DNA of 38,170 nucleotides, from positions 9,511,229 to 9,549,398 of the forward strand of contig BFEA01000003.1 in NCBI GenBank assembly GCA_003427395.1. The letters run 5' to 3'. Under the pieces are notes generated by a model that saw nothing but the letters and a program-made list of their open reading frames with translations, was not told the DNA's origin and did not search any database. A program made the translations under genes and the position numbers. This stretch comes from Chara braunii (lineage: Eukaryota; Streptophyta; Charophyceae; Charales; Characeae). Positions 21,124 through 30,311 of the stretch are shown one piece after another (the stretch's first letter is position 1; every line of letters begins with the position of its first letter).

Positions 21124-21144
21124 AAAAAGAAGGGAGGGGGGGAA
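21124..21144 (+). other. Candidate polypurine tract
   Basis: A 21-base pure purine run (A-rich, then G-rich) lies downstream of pol. A TG dinucleotide that could start the 3' LTR is at 21152, farther away than the usual 0-2 bases, so the assignment is tentative. Confidence 0.45.
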
Positions 21145-21158
21145 TATCTCTTGTGATG

Positions 21159-21251
21159 GGAGCTAGCCCAGTAGGTATCGCACTGAACTTCCACCTAGCA
21201 GATGCTGGGATCGAGCCTAGCAATACGCAACCCGGGCTAGCTCCTCTTTTT
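21159..21251 (+). ncRNA. tRNA-like Pol III unit (SINE head or small RNA)
   Basis: A perfect A box (TAGCCCAGTAGG, 21164-21175) and a B box (GATCGAGCC, 21209-21217) are about 33 bp apart. The unit is closed by a perfect 11-bp inverted repeat (GGAGCTAGCCC 21159-21169 with GGGCTAGCTCC 21234-21244). A run of five T at 21247-21251 would end Pol III transcription. The T-arm is a hairpin with a longer stem than a true tRNA (TGCTGGG/CCTAGCA). It is not a normal tRNA. Confidence 0.55.
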
Positions 21252-21382
21252 GGAGCAGCCCACCGAACACGCATGAGGCGCGACCATTTTTGGCCGCTAG
21301 GTCATCAGATCTCACGGCAAAAAACAGCCGCGTGGTCATAGCATGGCCCCTGCGCAAGGATGACACGCATAAATCGGGAAAC

Positions 21383-21480
21383 GAAAAAAAAAAATTTAGA
21401 TTCCCCTAAGGGAATCGAACTTGGACCTGCAAATCGGAGGAAGGGTAGGGGAAATTCCAGCCAAGCTGGCACAGGCTACT
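21383..21480 (-). ncRNA. Second tRNA-like Pol III unit, minus strand
   Basis: The minus strand shows CAGCTTGGCTGG (21458-21469), an imperfect A box that also forms a small hairpin. Then comes a perfect B box AAGTTCGATTCC (21411-21422) and a T run (21383-21394 read in reverse) as terminator. Confidence 0.35.
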
Positions 21481-21486
21481 GAAGGC

Positions 21487-21778
21487 GTTGGCTTATGCCA
21501 ACAACATTTAAAAAAAAAAAAAAAAACGAATCAGCGTCAGATGGCGCATCAAGAAGAACGAAGACTTATAGTCCCTGAAGAGCAGACGCCGTTTTCAACG
21601 GCGTCAGACCGTTTTTTTCTTTTTCTTTCTGCTTTTATATTTTCTTAGATTTTTTTTTTGTTTTATTCTTCTTAGGTTTTCTTTTTTTTCTTTTTTTTCT
21701 TTTCCAACGAAACTACTAGCCTAGCGCCCGTTTGTTTTTGAAAACGGGCAGCTGGGCGTTGCATCGCCTGAACCCAGC
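21487..21778 (+). repeat. Hairpin cluster in proximal Y1
   Basis: Perfect inverted repeats lie close together: GTTGGC/GCCAAC (21487-21502), GACGCCGTT/AACGGCGTC (21585-21605), GCCCGTTT/AAACGGGC (21726-21749) and GCTGGG/CCCAGC (21751-21778). T-rich tracts lie between them. A counterpart of the third is visible in Y2 at about 38109-38130. Confidence 0.7.
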
Positions 21779-21800
21779 ACTTATGGCGCCTAGGTACAGG

Positions 21801-21802
21801 CA

Positions 21803-21867
<65 letters not shown>

Positions 21868-21868
21868 G

Positions 21869-21924
<56 letters not shown>

Positions 21925-22036
21925 NNNNNNNNNNNNNNNNNNNNNNNNNNNNNNNNNNNNNNNNNNNNNNNNNNNNNNNNNNNNNNNNNNNNNNNNNNNN
22001 NNNNNNNNNNNNNNNNNNNNNNNNNNNNNNNNNNNN

Positions 22037-22094
<58 letters not shown>

Positions 22095-22104
22095 AAAAAA
22101 AAAA
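21801..22104 (+). repeat. (CA)n/(GA)n microsatellite with a 112-N gap and poly(A)
   Basis: CA repeats (21801-21852) pass into GA repeats (21853-21924), a gap of 112 N (21925-22036), more GA (22037-22090) and 14 A (22091-22104). Thr/His and Ser/Leu frames across this are artefacts. Confidence 0.95.
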
Positions 22105-22705
22105 GGAATAACTGTGCCAGGCTTTGCACCGACTCATCAGGGGGTTGCAACCTCGACAGACACGATAGGATGAGTAAAATCGGATGAATCTACCGCGAAT
22201 CGTGGGGACGTGCAGATGCCTGCCTTCAAGGCGTTGGCACGAATTGCAGGTAATTTTTTTATTTTTATTTTTTAAGACCCCTTTGTTTTCTCCTTCCCCG
22301 TTCATAGTCGTTGAGGCTCGACGAAACAGGGAAAACGGGGGGGGCTGAAAACGAACAAACTAAGAACTGTTAAAAAAAAAAAACAGCAACAACGAGACAA
22401 CTGCCTCGTGGTAGGAATAACAATCCTTTGGACTGTGTGGGAGCACACCGACTCCCACTTCATTTTGGGACAGTTACTGTAGCCACGAGATCTTGAATCT
22501 CGCAGCTCACATCACTCGCGGGAGACAAAAGGGGGTTGGAGAGAAAGAGGGTAAACGTGAGAGTTGGGGAGGGGAGGTCCTACCTCACCCAACCTGTCAA
22601 CTACCTCCCCGTTTTCAGGGGAGGGTAGAGAAAGGTAGGGTGGAGGTTGTTAGATGCAACTACATGAACCTGGCCGAGAGAATGGCCAGGCGCGTGCAAG
22701 TAGGT

Positions 22706-22709
<4 letters not shown>
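22105..22709. other. Y1 interior, no gene
   Basis: It contains sequence homologous, in inverted orientation, to 37795-38045 (shared GATGAGTAAAATCGGATGAAT-type text at about 22169). It also holds small hairpins such as GTGGGAG/CTCCCAC (about 22438-22458) and CGAGAT/ATCTCG (about 22487-22503). Confidence 0.45.

Positions 22710-22752
<43 letters not shown>
22710..22752 (+). repeat. Poly(T) tract, 43 bp
   Basis: An uninterrupted T run. It may be the tail of a minus-strand retroposon or simply a homopolymer. Length is unreliable in short-read assemblies. Confidence 0.9.
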
Positions 22753-22753
<1 letters not shown>

Positions 22754-23145
22754 TGAGGACACTTGTCCTCACACGGTGCTACCTCTGGCAGAAGCTGCCA
22801 GAGGTAACTGTCAGGCTCCCGTTTTTTAAGGGAATCTGGAAATTGAGGGGCCACAAAAAGAAAAGGCTAAGTACAACCTTTTCCCCGATGTATCTGCCCC
22901 GGAAAAAAAGGTCCAGATACATCGAGCGGTTGTATCTTTCCAACCCCTTATCAGAAAAATAAAAGAAAAACAATTTTGAAATGGCAGGAGCCCAGCTATC
23001 TCGTGAGATTCCTAGATAGCTGGGAAGAAGAAAAGAAAAAATAAAATGGGGCAGTTAAAGAAACTGCCCCACAATAAGGTTGTGGCTGTGGTGCGGCCAC
23101 AGTTAACCCTGGATCTTGGCTAGATCAAGGGCTCACTGTGAGCCC
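22753..23145 (+). repeat. Array of eight or more hairpins upstream of the Y1 TATA box
   Basis: Consecutive hairpins with unrelated stems: GTGAGGACA/TGTCCTCAC (22753-22772); TACCTCTGGCAG/CTGCCAGAGGTA (22780-22806, 12 bp); CAGGCTCCC/GGGAATCTG (about 22812-22838); TACAACC/GGTTGTA around GATGTATCTG/CAGATACATC (22872-22934); CCCAGCTATCT/AGATAGCTGGG (22991-23024); TGGGGCAGTT/AACTGCCCCA (23047-23071); GGTT and CTGTGG nested with CCACAG and AACC (23078-23108); GGGCTCAC/GTGAGCCC (23129-23145). Nearly the whole 400 bp is involved in pairing. Confidence 0.85.
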
Positions 23146-23188
23146 GCGATTTTGCTTGGGGGAGTGACGTTCAACCCTCCTCAGCCAC

Positions 23189-23195
23189 TATAAAA
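23189..23195 (+). promoter_or_regulatory. TATA box of Y1 (TATAAAA)
   Basis: TATAAAA follows the hairpin array by about 45 bp. Y2 has TATAAAA at the same relative place (37157-37163, minus strand), although the surrounding sequence has diverged. Conservation between copies supports a real core promoter. Confidence 0.65.
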
Positions 23196-23251
23196 TAGGC
23201 AACTGTCCCCAGCTGCCACACAAAGCACTCGTGCTGTCAATTGTGTGACAC

Positions 23252-23782
23252 TTGAGTGTTGCTGAGCTGTTGAGGTGCTGCCTGAGGCAACGAGGAGGAG
23301 ACTGGAGGTCTGCAGAGGAGGGCGAGGAGAGGAGCTGGGCAGCCATAGCCAAGGCACGGAGCACTCTGCTCCCCTCCGCTCTGGCTGGTGCTGGTCCCAC
23401 GGGACTGACCCAGGGACGCTGCGGGATTACGGCAGTACGACGCTGTGGAATTGAGACCTGGGGCCCACATTTTACTAATGCCGGCGGTGGTGGGGAAGCG
23501 CTGCTGGATTTTTTCGGCCGCGACTCTGACTTTAACGGCGGTGGTGCGGAAGCGCTACTGGATTTTTGCGGCGGCAGTTCTGGTTTTTACGGCGGTGGTG
23601 TAGAAGCGCTGTCAGATTTTTGCGGCGGCGGCTCTGGTTTTTACAGCGGTGGTGCGGAAGCTCTGTCGAAATTTTGCATCGATGACACTAGTTTTAACGG
23701 CAGACGTGCGGAAGCGCTGCCAAATTTTTTTTGCAGCAACGACATTAGTTTCACGGCGGTGCCAGTAGTATTTCCGCATTGA
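23252..23782 (+). repeat. Five 54-bp tandem repeats in a 176-codon open frame
   Basis: Five units of 54-56 bp (about 23488-23757) each carry a GGAAGCGCTG...ATTTTT motif. Translated, they give 18-residue Gly-rich units of the form GGGAEALLDFCGGSSGFY. The frame stays open, but its N-terminal part has no domain. The equivalent part of Y2 (about 36560-36800) keeps the DNA motif without an equivalent long frame. I therefore favour a structural, non-coding repeat. The motif matches the loop of the array B hairpins (GGGAAGCGCTGCCGAAATTT). Confidence 0.5.
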
Positions 23783-24041
23783 GCAGCGACTAGACATTGG
23801 CGCAGGGAAGGTGTCGTTGAAGTGGTAGTATATTTTGAAGTGGCGTGAGCGTGACACTGTAGAAACACAGTGGCTCTGAAGGCGAGCGACGGTAACGTGA
23901 AGGCACCATCAGACTGTGGGGAAATAATTATATTGGACGAGTGTCGCAACAAGCGATTGTTTTAAGGAGTGGTGTAGATCACTTTGCTGACGGCTGGGGG
24001 CGACAACCTTCACGTCGAAAGGGGCGTAATTCTATACGGTC

Positions 24042-24072
24042 TTCTTGAGTGTCTCGTTCTACGTCACTCAAG
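24042..24072 (+). repeat. Hairpin CTTGAGTG/CACTCAAG conserved between Y1 and Y2
   Basis: An 8-bp perfect stem with a loop of about 14 nt. Y2 has CTTGAGTGAA/TTCACTCAAG (about 35939-35968) at the equivalent position. Confidence 0.65.
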
Positions 24073-24084
24073 GTTAGTTAAATA

Positions 24085-25046
24085 GTCAGTTTGACTCAGA
24101 CCCTTTCACGCCTGTGTGAACCCACACTTTGTTTGACCTTGGTCATTGGGTGTTCTCTAAAAGGGTAGACAAAATGTGTGTCTGCGCGTATGAATGTAAG
24201 TCTGACATGAGTCTGGGTCTGCATTGTTTTCTTTTGACTTGTCGTTTGATCTGACTGCGGGTGTGATTTATTGAAACGAGAGTGGGTTTGACCGTGAGGC
24301 GGCAAAGAATGGTTGCTCTCACACCACCACACTTGCATGCATATGTCAAACTGAGAAAGAACGAAGACGACGAAAGAAAAAGAGATCACAAAGAAAAAAA
24401 AGACTTGAATGGACATAAACTTTTTCCCAAGGTCACCCGTTCTTTCCCGAATGACCCCTCTATCTATGCCCATCTGTTTGGATGGTTTTCTTTTCTATGA
24501 TTTTTCCTTCCTTCGTCTAAGTTGCCATGACGTCAGGCGGCAAGAGGTTGTTTGCTCACCGTAGTAGATTCCTTTCCTTTTTCCTAGGAGGCATATGAGG
24601 CAGGGTTTCGTTGCCTTAGGGGCCGGCCCTGTTATCGACTCGGAGTGGACCGCTTTGCGGGGGGGTACCATGCTGTTGTGGTGGAGCCAGCCCGACTTCT
24701 AAGATCCGAGGTTCTCTCGGGCGAGGACAAGGGGTATCCCAGACCACCTCCTAGGGGAGGAACAAGTGCATATTCACAAAAGACCTCTAGAATTTCTTGG
24801 CGTCTCGCGTAAGGGAGAACTGCTATAGTATACCCTTTTGGTGGCCATATTAGGAGTCACTGACGCATGGGGACTTGGTGTCATAAGCAACCCAGTTCAT
24901 GTCATACTAGTTTAAGCAGAGTGCAGTTAGGCACTCTTGTCGTGGATGGTCGTGCCATAAGAAGCATGAGTCGATGGGAAGACGGATGACTGAATAATAC
25001 TCAGTGGCAAAGATTTTAATTTAATCACTATCGTCTTTTTTTTCAA
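24085..25046 (+). repeat. Distal Y1 repeat
   Basis: No gene. 24085-24140 and 24570-24830 match the reverse complements of about 35870-35900 and 35170-35400 in Y2, including the shared CCCTGTTATCGAC motif. 24100-24350 is also loosely similar to X1 3540-3780. Homology with Y2 fades after about 24850. Confidence 0.55.
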
Positions 25047-26525
25047 ATGGCTGCAAGGACGACGGTCTGTCACCTCTTCCGCAATCGTGACGCAACAGCA
25101 GAATGGACCGAATCCCCAGAACGTAATGGAGATAGATTAGAAAGAATAGGGTGGGTTGTCTTTAATCAGTATGAACTATACTCTGAGGAGGGTATTCCAC
25201 GATTCCAGGGTGGCAGCGCGCGGAATCCCCCTAGACGACTTTTTTTCAGGTCAAGGGTTGGATTGGATATTCTTCACTATGAGTTCGCGCCGCCACTGCC
25301 CGAACGTGATTTCGCCTGCATGAACTTAGTTGTGATGTAGCCGTATGGGATTAACCCACAAATGGATAAGATTCCCGAGATAAGGTTGACGTTTGTTCGC
25401 TCCGTACTTTAGATGAACGGACGGCAGGGTTCATTCTTTGGTATATATTATACGAGACATGTGCGAACGAAAAGGTTCATTATTCTACGTGTTGAGTCAT
25501 TGAGTATGCATGGCAGGACGAGGAGCATGAACTCGTGGAACGATTACGCGACTAATGTGGTTTTGTTCTAACGTGCAAATGCCTGAAGCTCGACGAGATT
25601 TGATGATCCCCAGGTACCTGCTGGTTCGTGATACACATGAGGACGATCGGAGGAATGAAGCAGTTTTTACGGGTTCGAGATGGTTCTCCTACTGAGTGAA
25701 TCAGCTTCATCGGATTTCTCCGAAATAACGAAGGTTTTTTTCCCAATACTCGTGCGGATTTTCGGGCAAATACGGCTTGGACTTCGGATGATTTTTTTGG
25801 ATATACTTTGTATTTCCATCGCGAGAGCAACCTCCAATATCTCTCTCGAGTAATTGTGAGCATTAAGATTACCTCGTCCGACAGATGTTTCGGCGTTGTT
25901 CGGATCCGGGACATAGAGACCAGACACTTGTTTGGACTTAGTCGGCCTCTTCGAGTCATAGTATGGAGACTAGCCTTGCGGATGACCTCCTTCTACGGTA
26001 CTCTAATCATTAGAGTTATGCAAGGTGGGCGGACGACGACCCTGGTTTTCGACAATGGACGTATTGGAGACCCAGATGCGTAGTGGACGACATATTTACC
26101 AGGGTTAGACGCAACTTTCTGGAAATTTTACTCGGATTCTAGAAAACGCCTCGCATAGACTAATCCCGTCGAGGGAGCCATATGATTATGGCTTCACGAG
26201 GTAATCTTAAAACAAAAACAAAAACACTCTATTTAGATAGGGTCACCGGATGGATAGTATTCGGACTACCCCAATGATTTAACTATCATGCTCTAGCATT
26301 GAGGGGTAAATATATAGGAAATAAAAAGTAAATAAACACTCCTCATCAGACAGAAGTCAACATAGAAAACTAGTATGAACAGTTTTCAAGTTGCATTTTA
26401 CAAGGTAACCTTAACACTGAATTGAGAAGGATCTGACTATGGGCTTTGGCTTAAAGGATTTAAAAAGTTATTATCCAATAAAAGAACTCTATGTATTGAC
26501 CATATCAACGACGAGGACGAAAGCA
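25047..26525 (+). pseudogene. Z2: second copy of the unrecognised coding repeat
   Basis: An ATG at 25047 opens a frame with coding-like sequence (GWVVFNQYELYSEEGIPRF) unrelated to the segment preceding Z1. At 25250, right after a TTTTTTTCAG that looks like a splice acceptor, it continues in frame into the Z repeat, with a stop at 25338-25340. The remainder (to 26525) matches Z1 with several stops and small deletions. It preserves the site without the TIR transposon: the frame at 25808-26083 reads across it. No family is recognised. Confidence 0.5.
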
Positions 26526-26529
26526 CAAC

Positions 26530-26849
26530 GATTAAATGTAAAAGCTTTCGTACGTGGGTTAGTAGCTCGGCGGGGATATGCCCCTAATGGTGGTGACAAC
26601 CCTTAGGGAAGAAAGTTTATGCCTTGCGGGAACCTATCTTGTCGTAGGGGACCGTGGGATGTACAGCTGGCGCACCCGGTCAGAGCGGCAAAGGGACATC
26701 GCAACCGCGACTGTCTCGGCGGTTCGCGGAATGTTTTGCATCGTCCCCAAGTTGTCCTTACTTCATGTTAATGTTCAAACTCTTGCATGACACGACCGGG
26801 AGGGTTCCCGCCTCTGCGTGAGAAAAGGCGGGAGCCGATGCGCTTGACA
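26530..26849 (+). repeat. LTR-end family copy after Z2
   Basis: It matches the distal two thirds of 12410-12890 and ends GATGCGCTTGACA at 26849. No primer binding site follows. The next sequence is a fragment of another integrase, as expected if this is the outer end of a 3' LTR nested in an older element. Confidence 0.7.
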
Positions 26850-27640
26850 ACGGAGTCACCCATCGACAAAAATGAGTGGTATTGGTCTAATATCCGGGAT
26901 GATGTTAAATTCCTTATCAAAAATTACCCGGTCTGCTCGGCTTACAAAACTCCGATCCAGCCGCCTTGATCTATCGTTCCAATTGTAGTCGAACGACCAT
27001 TTATGAGGGTTAGCATGAATACGACGGATGTTGTGGTTCCCCCTGTCCCTAATTGATGCGAATATTCAATCCTACTCATATTCGTAGCCATTTCTCCAAA
27101 TGGATCGAGGCCTACTTATGTAAGATGGGAAGGACGACCGGCCTGAATAACGAAACGACATTGGGTCGACGATATACGAGGGCGGCGGCTAAGGAAAAGA
27201 CCAAGTGACACTTAGAGCTTATGGAACGGACCCTCCCTCGTCTAGCGCGGAAAAGACAGCGGATGACAGAATTGGCCCAAGGTCAACAAGTTCGGAGTTA
27301 CGAAGCCAGGAACGGGAAAGTTGGGCCTTGGCCCCAGTATAAATTAGGGGACATCGTGTAGGTAAGGAAATATGCTCGTCCAGGTACGCTAGCGCCACGA
27401 TTCTTGGAGCTCAGTCCAAACGGAGTGAATACGATGTGACTTGCCCCTCAAGTCTCGGCAGCCGATTGGCCCGACCCGTCATCCGCCACGTGTCCTATCT
27501 TCGTCCTTTGTCCATCTCCACTCCTCCCTCACCTCCAATCTCACCTTTGACCTCTAAGTGGGACAACGAGGAACCTAAATCTCTTCTTTCTCCCTCTCTC
27601 GAAGCCTCACCTTCTCGTTCCCCACCATCGCCATGAATTT
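26850..27640 (+). pseudogene. Second gypsy-type integrase relic and tail
   Basis: It begins mid-domain with WYWSNIRDDVKFLIKNYPVC, the second half of an integrase zinc-binding region, followed by a stop. Core fragments in shifting frames include HFSKWIEAY (about 27095). Then comes a C-terminal tail with YKLGDIV and VRKYARPGTLAPRF (about 27340-27405) and a Pro/Ser-rich end (to about 27635). It is a different family from the 17874-18590 integrase, and much of the core is deleted. Confidence 0.6.
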
Positions 27641-28991
27641 TGTCACGGTGGCGGAACAGATAATCAGTCGACGTATGTTGACGCCGCGGGGCTTCATTTC
27701 TTCAACATAACAGGTACATCACGAATGGCGTAGCCCAAGTCTGGTTCCATTTGCGCAATTCTTCAGCACAGTTGGCGTACAAGCGGCAGCCGAATTCGGA
27801 TTCGTCTATAACGGGACTCAAGGGAGGGTGCTGGTCAAAGCAACGATTTTTTTGTGGCCCTCTTCCCCGCTCGGTGAAGGCATTCAAGCGATCACGTTTA
27901 ATCAATTGCGGGCCTAGGCGGGAGAATTGGCGAACATGTGGTGGCAGAGGCTTGCGCGCCAGGGGGATCGGATCGTCCAAATGGACAGCATTGACATACA
28001 TCAGATCCTAGTGCATCACACAGAGCCAGAGGTAGTCCTTCCAGAGCTTGTCTTCTTCGCGCTGGCTCGATGAACCAACACCGACTCACTATGTTTTATC
28101 TTTCGTCGGACTTCCCTTCCTTGTGGCAGTCCCTCGTCTATCCGTAACTCTCCTTCCAAGTCAAAGCAATCTCGGTACCATTTTTTGAAGAAGGGAGGTG
28201 GGTGAAGTGGTTGGAGGCCTACGTGGCTCTCGGTTTTGCTTGTTACAGGTCGTGTTTCGGTGGGCTGAGTAGAAGAGGAGGTACTTGATGATGAAGTCGA
28301 GTTGCTGATCGTCCAAGCATGGAAAACGGACGTGGAAGGAAAGCTGTTAGGGATCGTATTCGGAGCGGTGGTTCCTGATCATCTTGGACCAATCATGGGG
28401 GAATTGTTGGTGCTCATCGCACAACTGCTCGATGATCTGTCCCTTGACATCATCTACTGCAGTAATTGGAATCTTGCGCACATCACTCTGGAACGGACAT
28501 TAAAGTCGCAGCTCCTGTGGACGGGTTTCTCCGAGTACGACGACCAGAACCTCTACTATTTATTGGCTGACAAGTACTTGGATCTGGAGGAGATAATCGA
28601 TCCGTGCTTTTGGGAAGTGGTCGGATTGTTGGCAAAAGTCAACTCTGAGAGTGAGGCGAGAGAAAACACCGAATCGGGATCTGGAGATCCTGATTACAGC
28701 AAACTCTGAGAGGAGGAACGCGCAGCGGCAGACGAGGAGGTCGAGAAGTGAGCGAAGGAGCACGTGAAAGGAAAGGGACATATCCATCAGACGGCACTCG
28801 AGGATCCTATGAGGGATCCTGCGCCGCCCAAGGAGGAAGAAGAACACGATGGCAGCACCGCAGGAGCGAAATGCAGCAAAAGGCGAGCCCGAAGTCCCTC
28901 TCCCACTCCCTGCGCCCGCGCCGCAGTTCGCCTACGTCGAGATGCTAGCAATCGGACGACGTCCCCGGTCATTATCTCACCGTCTCCTTGA
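27641..28991 (+). pseudogene. Decayed ~415-codon frame, family unrecognised
   Basis: One frame (codons starting at multiples of 3) reads as protein-like sequence from about 27741 to 28991. It is interrupted only by stops (about 27918, 28071, 28206, 28266, 28707, 28752), without obvious shifts. Segments include FFSTVGVQAAAEFGF, EPEVVLPELVFFALAR and DHLGPIMGELLVLIAQLLDD. The tail is acidic, then Arg/Ser/Pro-rich. The longest open piece is 28302-28709. Its look is that of a repeated hypothetical protein or transposon ORF. No catalytic motif is seen. Confidence 0.4.
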
Positions 28992-29400
28992 CTATCTCAC
29001 CCTCCTCCAGATCGAGGGGCGCCCACCATTTCCCGACACTTGGCACCCTTTCCCTCCTTCCTTGTTCTATCAATATTGTGCTACCCAACTTGTTTGCGAC
29101 ATCATCCCTTACCCGACTATCCAGTCCTTTGATTCCCATTTCCTTCTCCAAATTCCCCGTTTTAGTGCGGCATTTTAGCACGGCATGGCGAGGCTTCAAT
29201 ACTATTGAAGTCTACTGCGTAATTACGGGGACAATCCTCACATGTGATCTCCACGAGCAGTTTCGCACGACCTTGCTGCGCACTCTTGCCACCCTTTACC
29301 CCGACTGCCTTGCCTCTCTCTCCAATCGTAGTCATCGCTTCCTTCGCATCCATCGATTGGTGCGTTACGTGAACATCCCCACCGGGGTGTGATCGCTACC
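28992..29400 (+). pseudogene. Coding-like segment paralogous to 5335-5470
   Basis: It shares the TLATLYPDCL pattern and neighbouring residues with 5335-5470 (TLPTLYPDYL). The surrounding frame (28988-29392) starts in Pro/Ser-rich sequence that continues from the decayed frame before it. Function unknown. Confidence 0.35.
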
Positions 29401-30311
29401 TTGCTTTCTCCCTCCACTCCCCCAATCTCCTTCTCCGCCTCCATCCCCCGTATTGAGAATGTCGTACCCACCAGGGCAGCAGCAATAGTAACAATGATGG
29501 CGGCAAGGCAGAAACGAGAAAGCAACGGGGATCAGGCGTCAGAAAAACACGAGGCCATCTAGAAGCCAACGATCCTTACAAGCCGTGTGTTGGCATCTTG
29601 GTCTCCTTCTTCTTCTCCATCTCCTTCTCCCTGTTTCTTTTCCTTTACCCTCGGAGTCCCTCATATACATGGGCATGATGCATGCTAGCAAAAGTTTGCA
29701 TATGATTGGATCCCCTGGGCGTCGTATATATGATGATCTATCTTCTGATTAGCGCGACTTTCTGCGCGACTGCACTTTGGGGGTCGAGCGGAGGGGCATG
29801 ATCAAATTGCAGAAGAACCACCATTTTTTTCCTCTTTTTCTCTTTGTTTTGTGAAAACTTGGTCCAATAATGCGCCTTACCGAACGCATAAATAACGGTT
29901 GATGCGGGTTCTTCCTTTTTCTTTTGGGAATAAGGAAAGGAAACTTCAGCGCGGTCATTGCGCGTGAATTTTTTTTTTGAATTTTTGAAGGCTGCGGGAA
30001 CAATGCGAGAGCAATCGAAATTGGGACTCTAATTAGATTAGGATTTTGGGGTGTCATATTTTTCTTTTGTAACTGCGTGATGCTCCTTACTCACACGCGT
30101 TTAGTTGTACTCTGTCCTGCACTCTACTCCCGACTCGCCTTGATTCTAATCTCAACTGTAATCTCTTCTTGCTCCTTCCTTGATGAGTACGGGTGAAACT
30201 GTAATCTTCTCGTTCTTAGCTTCTCATCGCGCTGAATCCTGCGACCTCTTTCCTCAATCTCATTAGCCGCATCAGTGCATGATTGGATCGATGCATACAG
30301 AGTGGTTACGT
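29401..30311. other. No gene seen
   Basis: A pyrimidine-rich then A/T-rich spacer up to the X2 terminus. Only short frames of biased composition are present. An ACGT at 30308-30311 abuts X2. Confidence 0.4.

Larger units (their letters stand above)
12410..21144 (+). mobile_element. Ty3/gypsy LTR retrotransposon, degenerate
   Basis: Order on the + strand is: LTR end, tRNA-Asp-type primer site, gag with a broken zinc knuckle, acidic linker, aspartic protease, reverse transcriptase, RNase H, integrase, C-terminal tail, about 2 kb of non-coding sequence, and a polypurine tract. Integrase after RNase H assigns it to Ty3/gypsy (Metaviridae). At least five frame changes and several stops interrupt the polyprotein, so this copy cannot encode a working one. 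Catalytic residues of PR, RT and IN are nevertheless still readable. The style of Gag and Pol points to a plant-lineage host. Confidence 0.85.
21152..26849 (+). mobile_element. Candidate very long 3' LTR (Y1 + Z2 + LTR end)
   Basis: It starts TGTGATGG after the polypurine tract and ends CTTGACA, matching the 5' LTR end. Inside are the Y1 repeat (hairpin-rich, TATA at 23189; inverted homolog Y2 at 34307-38130), then Z2 and the LTR end in the same order as Z1 and the LTR end upstream of gag. An LTR of about 5.7 kb is unusual but not unheard of. If correct, Z lies inside the LTR and predates integration, and the TIR transposon hit only the 5' copy. Alternatively Y1 and Z2 are separate insertions. 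Confidence 0.4.

Noticed and set aside
21716-22305. Long Ser/Leu or Arg/Glu frames across the GA repeat
   Set aside because: Microsatellite and N-gap artefacts.
22654-22962. 102-codon frame with poly-Phe
   Set aside because: Created by translation through the poly(T) tract.
23612-23952. Minus-strand frames over the 54-bp repeats
   Set aside because: Antisense shadows of a tandem repeat without domains.
28764-28991. Separate Arg/Ser-rich small protein
   Set aside because: It is in frame with the upstream decayed ORF and is better read as its tail.
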